Below are positions 1 to 10,865 of a stretch of DNA of 64,000 nt, one piece after another. The notes under the pieces are model-generated. The model worked only from the letters and a program-made list of their open reading frames with translations. It searched no databases and was not told the origin of the DNA. The number at the start of each line of letters is the position of its first letter. Positions within the stretch are counted from its first letter, which is position 1. The DNA lies in contig NC_081406.1 of assembly GCF_030272615.1 (NCBI RefSeq), positions 474,719,400 to 474,783,399 on the forward strand. Reading direction: 5' to 3'. This DNA is from Cryptomeria japonica (Eukaryota; Streptophyta; Pinopsida; Cupressales; Cupressaceae). Position numbers and translations under genes: made by a program.

Positions 1-209
1 ACACAATTTAGTATTTTCCTTGTTCACTTGTCTAATAATAGGAGCTTTGGATTGAAGTTATTCATTATATTATTTGCTCATTGTGAGTAGAGATTGGAGT
101 AACCATTTGGAGGCTTGAGTTGCCTGTTTAGATCTCGAGGAGCATGAAGTGAGATGTACAATTGGTTTCGTTTTGCTAGCAATTATTTCTCACTATTGTA
201 GGTCACATT
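1..209. other. Unassigned flank
   Basis: No open frame, repeat or recognisable element end is visible here. It is AT-rich, like the rest of the intergenic sequence. Confidence 0.5.
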
Positions 210-785
210 TGTTAATATTAGAACCAGAAACATAAGACACAAAAATATGAAACTTAGAAAATCTCACAAGAACAAGATACACATAATTCATCTTGGGAAA
301 ACCCTTCACCTAAGGGTGAATAAACCCAACCACACAAAGTTGAATTTTATTGAATGCTCAAATTGAGTACATAACTCTCACACTTAATAGTCAATCATCT
401 AACAATGATTGATAATACTTAAAATTAGAAGAAGACTACTAGAATACTGCTTACAAATAATGTTGAAGAAGATGATAAGAGATCAAATCTTCACACACAG
501 ATAATCACAGCCAAACATAAATAATTATATCAGAAGACTGAAGATGATGCAAGGTCGCAGTAGCAGAGTCTTGAGCTTTTCATTGATAATCATCAAATAC
601 ATCAGAATATCGATCACCTTAAACTTCATATCCCTCGACATATATATAACATATGACATGACCTGATATGGCTCACGAAGAAGAAAGATAGAAGGCCAAA
701 CACCAAAAGAAGATGTTAGTTACACAAAGAGCCAATGAACTTCAACAGATGAAATCCCAATCTCGCTTCACAACACTCTCTAACA
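210..785 (-). repeat. Possible solo LTR, Copia-like, minus orientation
   Basis: Read on the minus strand, the segment has the layout of a short plant LTR. It has a TATA-like run (plus 641-649), then a leader-like stretch, then a hairpin TTCACC/GGTGAA (305-310 with 315-320) next to a GGGTTTTCCC-like motif, and a TTAACA end. The plus-strand left end is TGTTAAT at 210. The right end near 785 reads TAACA. The sequence acatt occurs at 205-209 and 783-787 but overlaps the expected right terminus, so the target duplication is not clean. No primer site or polypurine tract flanks it, hence solo LTR rather than full element. It could also be unrelated intergenic sequence. Confidence 0.3.
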
Positions 786-1984
786 TTAATTATGATGATA
801 ATGTACCTCCTTAAACTTTCCACCAACACCAAACTCAATACGAAACTCATTCCCAATCTCGCTAATTGACTAACTCAACTCACTGTCAAATTGTGACAGT
901 CAATGCAAGGTTTAGGACAGTCATACACCCTCATAGACTGATGGGCTTTTTTGGTCACAAAACACTTGGATTATGTTTATAACTCCCTCACAAATTCCCC
1001 AATCCCTTAACAATACCATTCAAGTACCCTTGAGTCAATTACACCATCCAAACTCCATGCATACACTGTGTTCTCAGATTAAGACACAAAAATCAACACC
1101 TTCCACATATTTGCAAGTGCCAAAATGCTCACGAGACCCTGCAATGATTAAGAAAATAAAATACATGATTTTATGGGTCATCCCATGCCTTGAAATGGAT
1201 TTATCAACATGGAAATGACCCCTAATGCATTATAGTTTGCCTCGGGTTACCTTAGACTAGGTTTTTGACAGTTTTCACCAATTTGGCCATAAATTTTGCA
1301 ATACAGAACGAAACAAGATGAAACGAAAGGGAGATTGAAGAGGATTGACCCCTATAAAACATTCAAGATAATTTTCAAGCAAAATAACATGCTAAGGAAC
1401 ACCAAACTCCAATATAGCAGTTTGCAACGTTAAAGAACTCAGAAATTGCAGGGTAAAACTGAGATATTCATTAATTGTGCTTAGTTACAATGCTCAACCG
1501 ACCCTTAGTCCTAGAGAGTGGCTTATTAAACAAATCCAAATCCTCCCTCAATGGTTACAACCACCTTTTAAATTTGTCTCAACAAACTAACACCTAATTG
1601 CTCATAAAATGCACAAAACGTTGCTTTAACAATGTTGAAAATTTTAGCAACTTTGTCAAAAATTATTCCTAGACTCAACCCGAGAACACTATGAATAAAA
1701 AAATATAGAAATAGGTTCAAATAGGTCTATAAGACCTTTATATATCAATAAACATCACATTTGACCCATTGAGACATATTTGCAACATAGTGACAATTTT
1801 GACAATATTGATCATCATGACCCCCATTAGGACTCAATACACCATCTAATGGTCTTAATGAAATTTATTACATCAAATATGGTCTTCTAAGACCTTATTA
1901 ATAACCAAACTCAAAAACCTTGACCTATTACTAAATTGGCTTCATGGTGGCTATCTTGTGCTAGGTGCTCTTGCCCAAAAGGAT
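786..1984. other. Unassigned intergenic sequence
   Basis: This stretch has short open frames only (the longest is 81 codons at 973-1218), with no protein-family motif. I see nothing else in it. Confidence 0.5.
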
Positions 1985-2755
1985 GATATGATACAGTGGA
2001 GAGAAATATGAGGGGGGAGTGGTAGGAAATGTTAAGGGTAGCTGCTACATGGAGAAAGAGGATGGAATGGGATGTGTGGGGAAAGGGGACATAAGGGATA
2101 TAAATGATGGAAGAACGAGATACGTGGGGGGGAAAGAGGTTTAGGATGTGGGAGGTAGAAGGGGTTGGAGTGAGGATATGTTGGGGAATAAAGTGGAGTG
2201 GGAGGTATAAGGGGGTAATGAAAGGGTAAAGGGGATGCAGGTTATAATGGGATTTATAAGGGGCAAGGAAAAAGGGTAAGGGGGTAGGGTGGTAGGTTAG
2301 GATAGGGATAGGATATGGGTAGGCTAGGATGGGGGTAGGTGATAAGATGGAAAGGGTAGGTTAATAGGTGTGTGGTAGATGTAAGCTTAGGGAAATAAAG
2401 GAAGTAAGACTTATGGGATGTGGGTTAGAATAGGCGATTTTAGGGGAATACAGGGGTAAAGGGGTAGGTAGTGTGGAGGGGAGTGTGAGATAGAAGGTAT
2501 GAGGGGAAGGGAGATGCTATGATAGAAATGGGGTAGGGGTAGGGTGGGAAGGAAGTCAGTGGAGGGAGGTGAGGGTGTAAGATGGAAGGGTAGGTTTAAG
2601 TTAAGATATGAAGGAGGTTAAGGCATGGGGTATGAAAGGTGGATGGAGGACAGAGGATAGAAAGGTAGGTGAGTTAGAAGGTATGGTAAATGGAAGTGAA
2701 GAGTGTTAGGGGAGGTGGAAATGAGAGGAAATGGAAATGGGAGTGATTGGGTTTG
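1985..2755 (+). repeat. Strand-asymmetric G-rich, C-poor tract
   Basis: About 770 bases consist largely of G, A and T, with long runs of GGGG and GGGTAGG, GGATAGGG and GGGGTAA-type words and very few C residues. It has no fixed period but reads like a degenerate, expanded G/T/A minisatellite. Dense G runs on one strand make quadruplex or R-loop formation possible, which is an inference. No coding frame fits. Confidence 0.6.
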
Positions 2756-4140
2756 GGCACCCACTGATAGGATCAACAGAAGTGGAAGGGATTGTGCCTT
2801 GGCTGGGAAAAGGGAATGTTAAACCTCACTTAATTTCAAAGAGAAAGACTTGGCTAGATCCTGAGCAACTACAAACAAAAGGTTAACAACAAAGACTCGA
2901 CAAAAACCAACTAAGCTAAGACAACTAACCTAGAAAGCGAAAATGTGGGGTTCCCCATTTGCAATGGGGCGATGTGTGAATACATCACAACAGGATGTCA
3001 CTCTTTCCACTTACCTTTCTTTTTGTGAATATGCATAACACTATTTTGGAAATGATAATATAGATCCTCATCCATTAAAAAATAATTATAATGGCAGAAT
3101 TTATAATGGTAAAATTAATAGACCTTTTGTAGGGTCCTCCAAGCCTAGAGTAAGGAGTTTGAAGCGTAGATACATTTATTTGACCTTGTGGCCATCAATG
3201 AGTGTTGACCCAATAGGAGATGTCTTGAGACTAACAATTTTGGAAGTGTGGCATTGTTGAGAGCCAACACTTAGGTGTGAACCCCGTCTTCATAAATTAT
3301 GATCAGTTGCCATGAAACTTGACCCTATCCTCATGGCATTAGCTCAATTCATATTAGTTTTCGCAAGCCTAGAAGCCAAGTAATGTATCCAAGGGTGTCT
3401 AGAAGAATGGAGTGTATGATCATTGACTTTGTATGTTGAAACCATTATACATGCCCCTCCATTGAGGGTATTGAGGAAGAATGGGAATAGTGTGTTTTGG
3501 TGAAGAAACATGATGTGAGAAGTTTGATGCAGAGGCAAGGGTAGAACTCAGTGTTTCATATTAGGACAACAACCACATTGATTAGGCAAGTCAAATAAGG
3601 CCTCTCCAATGTTTAGGATACACAAGGGCAGCATTAGTCATGTAAGTATGCATGAGCATGGGAATGGATAGTTACTTTCCTTTTAGACTAACTTGGGTCT
3701 ATGACTCTCAATGGTGTTCATCCCAAAAGTATATGTAATACCATTCACTTGCACCCAAGGTGTGACTGAGAATTTTGTCTTACTTGTCACCATACTCTCA
3801 ATGAATTCACAACATTGATAATGAATTCACATTAGACACTCATGGATTACCCCAATTAGACATTAGTCAACTTAAGATATGATACAAGGATTGCATACCA
3901 CAAAGCCATTAGCATATCACTTTCTCTAAATCACCACAAAGCCATTAGATATGTTTTGAGATGAAAAAGAAGAGTTAAATGGTTTTGGTTCAATTTGCGT
4001 AATTTCTATGTTCAAGTAATTTAATTTGGTATATTATACTAAAACGTGATTTCATAACTAACATTTCAACTTCTATATAACTAGTTCTATAGCCCGATTT
4101 TTTTGCCTATAAAGAAAGACCATTTCAGACAATATCAACG
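2756..4140. other. Unassigned sequence upstream of the CACTA gene
   Basis: No recognisable coding frame or repeat is visible. This is where the left terminal inverted repeat and promoter of the CACTA element should lie. I looked for a CACTACAAGAA-like terminus and did not find a convincing one. Confidence 0.4.
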
Positions 4141-4169
4141 AACAACAAAATAAGGAGATAATTGCTAGA

Positions 4170-4325
4170 TTGTGGTCTAACTTGAAAAGAAAAGGTGATG
4201 GAAAATGTTATTGTCCGTGCAAAATTTGTAAGGGGTTAAAGACTAGAAGACCTCTAATCAAAACAACTAAGAAACATTGTAGGCTGCATGGTCGCATTGA
4301 AGGTGCACATGATTATCATCCATTG
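4170..4325 (+). CDS. CACTA exon: transposase-associated domain
   Basis: The exon encodes a short basic, Cys-rich module with residues CYCPCKICKG followed by HCRLHGRIEGAHDYHPL. This matches the zinc-binding-like transposase-associated domain found at the N terminus of plant CACTA transposases. The exon ends at a good donor (CATTG|GTAAG). The next exon starts at 4428 after a TATATAG acceptor and continues into a very acidic Asp/Glu-rich linker, then the start of TNP2 (PLLEKASETLYEGS). Confidence 0.75.
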
Positions 4326-4896
4326 GTAAGTTTTTCATTATATCGTTTTAACAATTTATATACATAAGAAATCACTTGATGATGAGATCGTGATCATGGT
4401 TTATTTATGTTTATCAATTTTATATAGGTCAAGCACCCCGAAGCACATGATATGGATCAACACAACCCAAAGAATATGGTTTTCGAAGTGGAGGAACATG
4501 GAGGTGTGAATATCGAAGCTGAAGATAATGATCCCATGGAAGATGACGATCATGAGCCACAAAACACAATTGAAGATGATTGTACAAATACATTGATCCA
4601 TGACACATTTAGTACTGGCGCAAATGATCATGATGATGAAGATGACCTTGATGTTGTTCATGATGTCCCTCTACTTGAGAAGGCATCTGAGACCCTTTAC
4701 GAAGGCTCCCAAACAACTCTTCTCTCTGCTGTATTGTTGTTGGTGAAAATGAAGGTTATGAATGGTTTATCCAACATAACAATCTCATGTATGTTAAGGT
4801 ATGTCATATATGTCATTATAGTTAATAAATGGTGAATCATGTACCATTAATATTCTTTATATTAACAAATTATATTTTTTTACTATAAATTGATAG

Positions 4897-6565
4897 GTGA
4901 GTTTTTGTTACCACCATCAAATATTCTACCTCGCACATACCAAGCATTATCTGCCAGTATGAAAGATATTGGAATGGAGTATCAAGCAATAGATGCTTGT
5001 CCCAATGATCATATTATATATCACAAACAAAATGAATTTCGACTGAATACCTTGAATGTCATATCAATAGATATCGAACAGATCAAATAACAAAAAGGGT
5101 TCCTCGTAAGGTTCTTCGTTATATTTCCATTATTCTACATATGCAATAATTATTCAAGTGCAGTATCTTGGCACAATTTATGGATTACCATGCACGCAAT
5201 AGAAGTCAAGATGACATTATTTGAATGCCTGCGGATGGCTCAACATTTATGGACATAGAGGGAAAGTGGCAACACTTTAAAGAAGAACCTAGTAATCTCA
5301 GGCTTTCATTGGCAGCAGACGGTGTCAATCCATTTGGAGAGTTGAGATTTGTTTACTCAATGTGGCCTATTTTTGTTATCAACAATAACTTTCCTTCATG
5401 GATGTCAATAAAGAGAGAGCACGTAATGTTGGCAATGATTGTTCCAGGTATTTTATCATTTAATAGTCGTCTACATTTAATTATAAATATTGCAATAAAA
5501 TGATCATAATAATTATGTAATGTTTTTGTTCATTCGATTAGGTAAGTACCAAGTTAAAGATATGAATGTATATATTGAGCCTCTTATCGATGAGTTACTG
5601 GAGTTATGGAATGGTGTCACTATGTATGACGTCTCTAGACCAATAGGATAAAGACAATTTCAATTCCATGAGATGCTTGTATGGACAATACACAATGCCC
5701 CAGGGCTAACACATTTTTGTGGTATGTTATAGTGTTCAAGTTGCGCATGATAATTATAATTAAAAAAATTAACATATTTAATCCAATTATACATTATCTT
5801 GTAGGTCTTCAAACAAAGGGAAAAATTGCATGCCCAGTTTGTTGTCCAAAGATGAAATCTCGTCATTCAAAAAGTTTAGGAAAGCAAGTGTTTGATGAGT
5901 ATAAGCACTTTCTCCACAAAAATCATAAGTATTGAAATACTAAAAACATCTTTTCAATGGGAAAGAAGAGAATACATCTAAGCTACGAAGAATGACACCT
6001 CACCTATGGAAGTTGGAATATAATAGAATTAATCGTCAAGGTAATGCCATTCCATCTAATGGTTTATGCCATAAAACATCTTTTCTATTGTGTTTTGTTT
6101 ACTGATGATGTGATTGATGATCGTGAAGGTCGTCAAGGCATAAATGACCACCTTCCTAAGGGACTAAAAAGTTATCCCCGACAATTTAGTAGGTTGCCCT
6201 ACTACGAGCAGTTACAAATTGTACATTTGTTTGATACTATGCATATTGGAAATAATATAATAGAGATATTATGGAAAATATTGGATGGAAGGCGTGACAA
6301 AGAAAAAATTGTCAAAATTTGTAGTGACATTCTAGATTCCAATCACACAATGAAAAATGTCATTCAATCAAATAGCTATGGAGACCAGATTAATATAAGG
6401 GACCTTCCTTGGTTATTAACGGACCAACAAAGCAATGCTATAAAAGAAGTCATACGAAAAATTCGATTTCCCATAGGATTTGCTGCGAACATAAACAATC
6501 TCATATCAAAGAAAAGTGAATTTGGGCCAGGGATGAAAACATATGATTGGCATACCTTCATTAAG
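4897..6565 (+). pseudogene. CACTA exons: TNP2 catalytic core
   Basis: These exons encode the core of the Transposase_21/tnp2 family. Landmarks seen are ACPNDHIIYHK, the block PADGSTFMDIEGKW, ADGVNPFGELRFVYSMWP, PLIDELLELWNGVTMYD, QTKGKIACPVCCPK and LFDTMHIGNNI. The order and spacing agree with the family. A frame change lies between HKQNEF and the RYRTDQITKRVPRKVLR block near 5060, and in-frame stops follow at about 5150, 5222 and 5649. Introns interrupt the core at 5448-5541, 5722-5804 and about 6041-6128. The exact acceptor of the last of these is uncertain. Confidence 0.8.
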
Positions 6566-6853
6566 GTAATTCATGTTCTTGTGTTTTTACTATATATTTG
6601 TATATTGCGCATGTACTTTTCATTGTATTATGTTAGAAAAAAATAAAAAAGATAAGTTTATAATTGTTGCAGTACGTTCTACCTCTATCTCTCCCAGACG
6701 ACTTCGACAATAATGTTAAGAAAGTCATATATGATCTTGGAAAATACATGAGGTAAGTAGTTATATTTGTTCAGTTCATTGTATAGATATTATATTTGCG
6801 ATTTGTTTTACTTGTTATGTAATATATTGTTTTGCATCTTGAATATCTTGTAG

Positions 6854-7266
6854 GTGGTTGTCATGTAAAGAAATCCATAAAGAAGATATAAAATCTTGGA
6901 AGAGAAAAATTCCTCATCTAATGTGTGAAATGCAAAAGTGTCTACCTTTAGCTTTTTTCAATGCACAAGAACACTACTTCATACACCAAGTCAAGGAGAT
7001 TGAATTGTGTGGACCTGTACACACTAGGTCAATGTGGATGGTTGAGAGGCACTTGAAATTTTTGAAGGCTTTGGTTCGACAAAGAGCACATCCTGAGGGT
7101 TATATGGTGCAGGGATATATGGTATACCAGACTATGGTGTACATTTCTAAATATCTTCTTAAGTTTGTAGTAAAGATCCACGTGGATTGCATTTGGGATC
7201 CCAACCCCATTAACGAATTTGAAGGGGAGTACTTGATGGGGAAAGGTAGATTGAGGAAAGTGAGAG
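6854..7266 (+). CDS. CACTA exon: DUF4218 domain
   Basis: This uninterrupted exon follows a TTGTAG acceptor and ends at a GTAATT donor. The protein reads WLSCKEIHKEDI, then CLPLAFFNAQEHYFIHQVKE, CGPVHTRSMWMVERHL and RQRAHPEGYMVQGY. These are the characteristic DUF4218 landmarks found after TNP2 in plant CACTA transposases. No lesion is visible in this exon. Its function within the transposase is not established. Confidence 0.85.
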
Positions 7267-7633
7267 GTAATTATAAGATGTTATTGTAGTTAATTAATTC
7301 TTAATCTTCTAAATAAATCGGTTGTAAGACTTCTATTTATTTTTTGTACAGTTGGTCGAGAGTGGGATGCACTACATTTGTATATTGCAAACAATTTTGA
7401 TTGGATGACGGTATGGATTGAACATTGTCAATATTTTGGCTTGCACATTAACATGGGAAGGTGTGGCTTCATTGGTTAAAGAAGCTCATCGTAATGGAGA
7501 TTCCAATGTTACGCAAAGGGAAATTGATTTAGCATATGGTTTAAGAGATAAACAGGTACGTATAAATTTATTAATCACCCATATGTTTATCAACTCACGA
7601 TGCAATAATTTTTACATGTTTGACATATCGCAG

Positions 7634-8184
7634 GTCAAACACCACAATGCTATGTGTTGCAATGGTCATAAATTTCGCATCAAAAAGTTGGATGACATGA
7701 AGAAAACTTGTGATTCTAGGATAACTGCAGTCTCTTAGGTGACAAATATTTCATGGAGAAATGACATAAATCCTCAAGAGTCTCAAAATCGATACTATGG
7801 CATTTTGGATTATATACTTGAGTGCGACTTTAATTCCTTCAAATTAGTTTTGTTCGTCGTCAAATGGTATATGCTACAATTAAATAAAAATGATCTTGAT
7901 AGAATTGTTATTGAACATGATAATGGTTTTACAATGGTTAATACAAGGTCGTTTGAACCAGTAGGAGATGAGCCCTATGTTCTTCCAAGCCAATGTGAGA
8001 AGGTATTTTACTTAGAAGTTCCACATAAACTAAGTTGGTCATTTGTTGTTAGACATGATCCAAGAGGAAGGCTGATAAAGTATAATGTGATGGAAGAAGA
8101 AGATATCGAAGAAGTAGAAGATGATGTAGATGATGATCACGATCGACAATTACTCGATGATGATGAAAAAGAAGAAGTTGTTGT

Positions 8185-8215
<31 letters not shown>

Positions 8216-8286
8216 GGTGGTGGTGGTGGTGGTGGTGATGGTGATGGTGGTGGTGACGATGATGAAGACGATGATGGTGGTGGTGG

Positions 8287-8317
<31 letters not shown>

Positions 8318-8344
8318 CATCATGATGGTCATGATGATGAATGA
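7634..8344 (+). pseudogene. CACTA last exon: DUF4216 domain and acidic/Gly tail
   Basis: After a CGCAG acceptor the frame reads HKFRIKKLDDMKKTCDS, a single TAG (7736-7738), then NRYYGILDYILECDF, VVKWYM and PYVLPSQCEKVFYLE. These are DUF4216 landmarks, ending in a long run of Asp, Glu and Gly. The TAG is the only break in the exon. The tail is written in GAT/GGT triplets and ends at a TGA at 8342-8344. Confidence 0.8.
8165..8340 (+). repeat. GAT/GGT trinucleotide tract in CACTA tail
   Basis: An in-frame microsatellite alternates GAT and GGT blocks and encodes runs of Asp and Gly, including 13 consecutive Gly codons. Replication slippage is the simplest origin. The frame is kept throughout, so the tract is translated if the exon is used. 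Confidence 0.9.
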
Positions 8345-8581
8345 AATGTATGAGGTATGCGATTAGTATATTATCTATTTAATATTGATTTTTTGATAGA
8401 AATTTATTTAACTTATATGGTTACATAATTAATTCATTATGTTTTGAATTATAATGCCATTACATAATTAATTCATGATGCACCTTTTAATGTTTTTAAT
8501 TCATGTTCCATGACCTCTAGCAGGTCCTTATAGTAGAACTATGCCACCTCGAGGAGATGGAGATAGGGAGAGTGGCTATTT

Positions 8582-8808
8582 ATGTGACATTTTTTTAACT
8601 TTGTGTTTATTTATGAATTTGGATTGTTTATTAGCTATGTGATGGATGTTGATTTAAAATACATATGTGATGGATTACATGTTTATGATGATACATGTGA
8701 CATTTTTTGAACTTTGTGTTTATTTATAGAATGTGGATTGTTTATTACCTATGTGATGGATGGTGATTTATGATACATATGTGATGGATTACATGTTTAT
8801 GATGACAC
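8582..8808 (+). repeat. Tandem duplication, about 113-bp unit
   Basis: Two adjacent copies (8582-8694 and 8695-8808) begin ATGTGACATTTTTT and share the words GTGGATTGTTTATTA, ATGTGATGGAT and GGATTACATGTTTATGATGA. They differ by scattered substitutions. They lie in the noncoding stretch between the CACTA stop and the SET gene. Confidence 0.85.
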
Positions 8809-9498
8809 ACATGTCATGCTAATTATGATAATTACATATATGATGATAAATCATGTGATGCTTATGATGCTTATGATACATATGTATTTATTGTTTATCA
8901 ACTTACAAATGCAATGCTTATGATGCTCAATTGATGGTGCTGATTTCATGTATAGTCCCTTTGTGATGTTGTCACCCTTGGTGGGAACAGGTCATTGACT
9001 ACAGACATCGTCAACCCTTTAGTTGAGGATCCTGCATAGTCTACATAAAGTAAAGGTAAGGAATTAAAAAATTTACAATTATTATGATGACAACATCTTT
9101 TTTTTATTTAATACTCTTTTTGTCTACAAAGTTCACGTTGTTCATGTTGTGTACTATGTAATTTTTAGCTAACATAAGATAAATGAATTACATGTGCAGG
9201 AACCTAAACCCTTTTGATGGGGATCTTGCACAGTCTCATGGATCGATGGGTATAAGTCAATACACCTTATAAAAACAGTTTATTTTTTAAAAATTACTTG
9301 GAAAACAAACTTCCTTGGTTTTTCAAACCTTGACATTAGCAACAAATCTAATACAGTTAGTTATCAACACTTGAGGCCCCAGTTGGACTTATTCAAATTT
9401 TAATCTCAACATCAACTTTAGGGCTGACTTCTTCATCAACATTACCCTCATTTGCAAAATATCTCTCTCATTACCAACTAACTCTCTCATTTGATGGA
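8809..9498 (+). other. Spacer with possible small exons of the SET gene
   Basis: This is mostly AT-rich noncoding sequence. Three islands look exon-like: a short frame MPPRGDGDRESGYL after an AG at 8522 (just upstream of this span), a stretch near 8955-9050, and one near 9199-9250 that follows a TGTGCAG acceptor-like site. None has a recognisable domain, so they are only candidate 5' exons. Confidence 0.25.
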
Positions 9499-10850
9499 GT
9501 GCAGGTACCACCAAATAGGTATTTGTCAGATATGTCTTCCTCGAGTGAGGGAAATGCAGGAATAGAAAACGAAAGTGAGACATGTAGTAGGTCTACAATA
9601 GGGAGATCAACTAGAGGTCAAAATATTAGAAGAAAATTCAATAAACGCATGAAAGTTTTCCTTGCTCAAGGGGGGTCATGCTCTTATGATGATGAGACGA
9701 AATGAGACATTGAGGTTCCCTTGAGGTACAAACATCTACAAAAACAATGGGTACCCAAGGAACTTCCTCCAATAAACACCGGTTTTTGTGTTAACGATAG
9801 GATATATCGCATAACACCTTCGTCGTTATATGATTTGGGCCTATTTTCCATGGACGACATAAATGTCTGTTACAACAAAGTTGTTGAATTGATGGAGTTT
9901 GTCGGACCTTGTTACAATTACAATAATTGGATGCAGATTGTTCGATATAAAAAAAGTATGCGTAGGTATGCACTGTCAACAAATTATATACAACAAAAAG
10001 ATAATGATCAAAGTAAACGAGTGGTTATATACATTGATGGAAGGCTAAAAGAAACATGGAATATTGCAGGTTTTATAAATAGTATGTGACCTGGGTCAAC
10101 TAATAAACAACCCAATTGCATATTTGAGGCTCACGAGGGAAATCATGTATTCGTATGTGCGATAAAATCAATAAGTGCAAAGGAAGAGCTGCTAATTGAT
10201 TACAATTTGAATCGTATAGATACAAAAAAAGTTACTATCATGGGGGTGGTACGTACTATATACCATTTAAATTAACCAACCTCCAATTAATGACTCCAAT
10301 ATGCCATTTTATTATGAAGTTTTTTTGCTAAGTCTATTGGTTTAATTTCGCTAACGTTTTTTATATTTTTTCTTTCTCACAGGGCGACATGGATCCATCA
10401 CATAGTGCAGACAAGGATGTAGGTCACGACACTTCTACTAAGTAGGTAAACCTCATTGTAACTATACAAATTAGATAGAAGCAAACTGTTACATTATTAT
10501 GTTCTTTTTTTGAGAGTTTTAGACTAATTTTGTAATTGTTAATGATATTCTTGTCACATACGGATGTTTGGGGAAAGAGAAAGGGAGCTACAGTACCTGA
10601 GAACCTCTCTAGGGATGTGGACTCAACATGATTAAGTGATGATGACCCTGGAAATTCCACAAACCCTATGGAATTGATAAAAAAGTCTATTAGAAAAATT
10701 AGTAGAGAGATTGTTGCTTTGGCATCCGTGGAGTCTCAGACTGATGAGATACAAGAGAGGGTGCAAAAGTTGCTTTGGACAGCAGAAAACTTGCAAATAA
10801 GTAGTAATGAAAGCTTTAATTATAACAAAAGTTTAATAATGGTTTATATT
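9499..10850 (+). pseudogene. SET-domain (lysine methyltransferase-type) gene, decayed
   Basis: A single reading frame runs from 9499 to a GTACGT donor at 10249, broken only by TGA at 9703-9705 and 10087-10089. It encodes a basic, Ser-rich N terminus, then a SET domain. The landmarks are a GLFSMDDI turn, a GPCYNY-NW segment, YIDGRLKETWNIAGFINS (the family's N-x-A-x-F-I-N helix), PNC after a short insert, and the C-terminal KEELLIDYNLNR (family E-E-L-x-x-D-Y). The usual NHSC is NS here, so catalytic competence is uncertain. A second exon starts at 10383. A third candidate (about 10566-10850, one TGA) adds a helical, coiled-coil-like tail. All three TGA codons fit CGA-to-TGA change. It lies 1.1 kb after the CACTA transposase on the same strand, so it may be a captured gene or a second transposon gene. 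Confidence 0.65.
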
Positions 10851-10865
10851 TTATACTCTTTTTAG

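Larger units (their letters stand above)
4141..8344 (+). pseudogene. CACTA (En/Spm) transposase, multi-exon, lightly damaged
   Basis: This is a DDE-type transposase that would cut and paste a CACTA element in the nucleus. About 11 exons can be traced by GT-AG junctions that restore homology: to 4325; 4428-4798; 4897-5447; 5542-5721; 5805-6040; about 6129-6565; 6673-6752; 6854-7266; 7352-7410; about 7461-7555; and 7634-8344. In order they give a transposase-associated N-terminal domain, the TNP2 catalytic core, DUF4218 and DUF4216, which is the family's normal order, followed by an acidic tail. Visible lesions are a frame change near 5060, stops in the 5160-5225 stretch and at 5649, and a TAG at 7736-7738. 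The domains are otherwise well kept, so decay is recent or mild. There is no ATG at the first exon's open frame (the first codon there is TTG), so the true start is unclear. Terminal inverted repeats were not located. Confidence 0.85.

Noticed and set aside
973-1218. 81-codon frame near the left end
   Set aside because: No family motif, no upstream signal, and in unassigned AT-rich sequence.
4141-10860. Terminal inverted repeats CACTACAAGAA for the CACTA element
   Set aside because: Searched by eye on both sides; no convincing pair was found, so element boundaries are not annotated.
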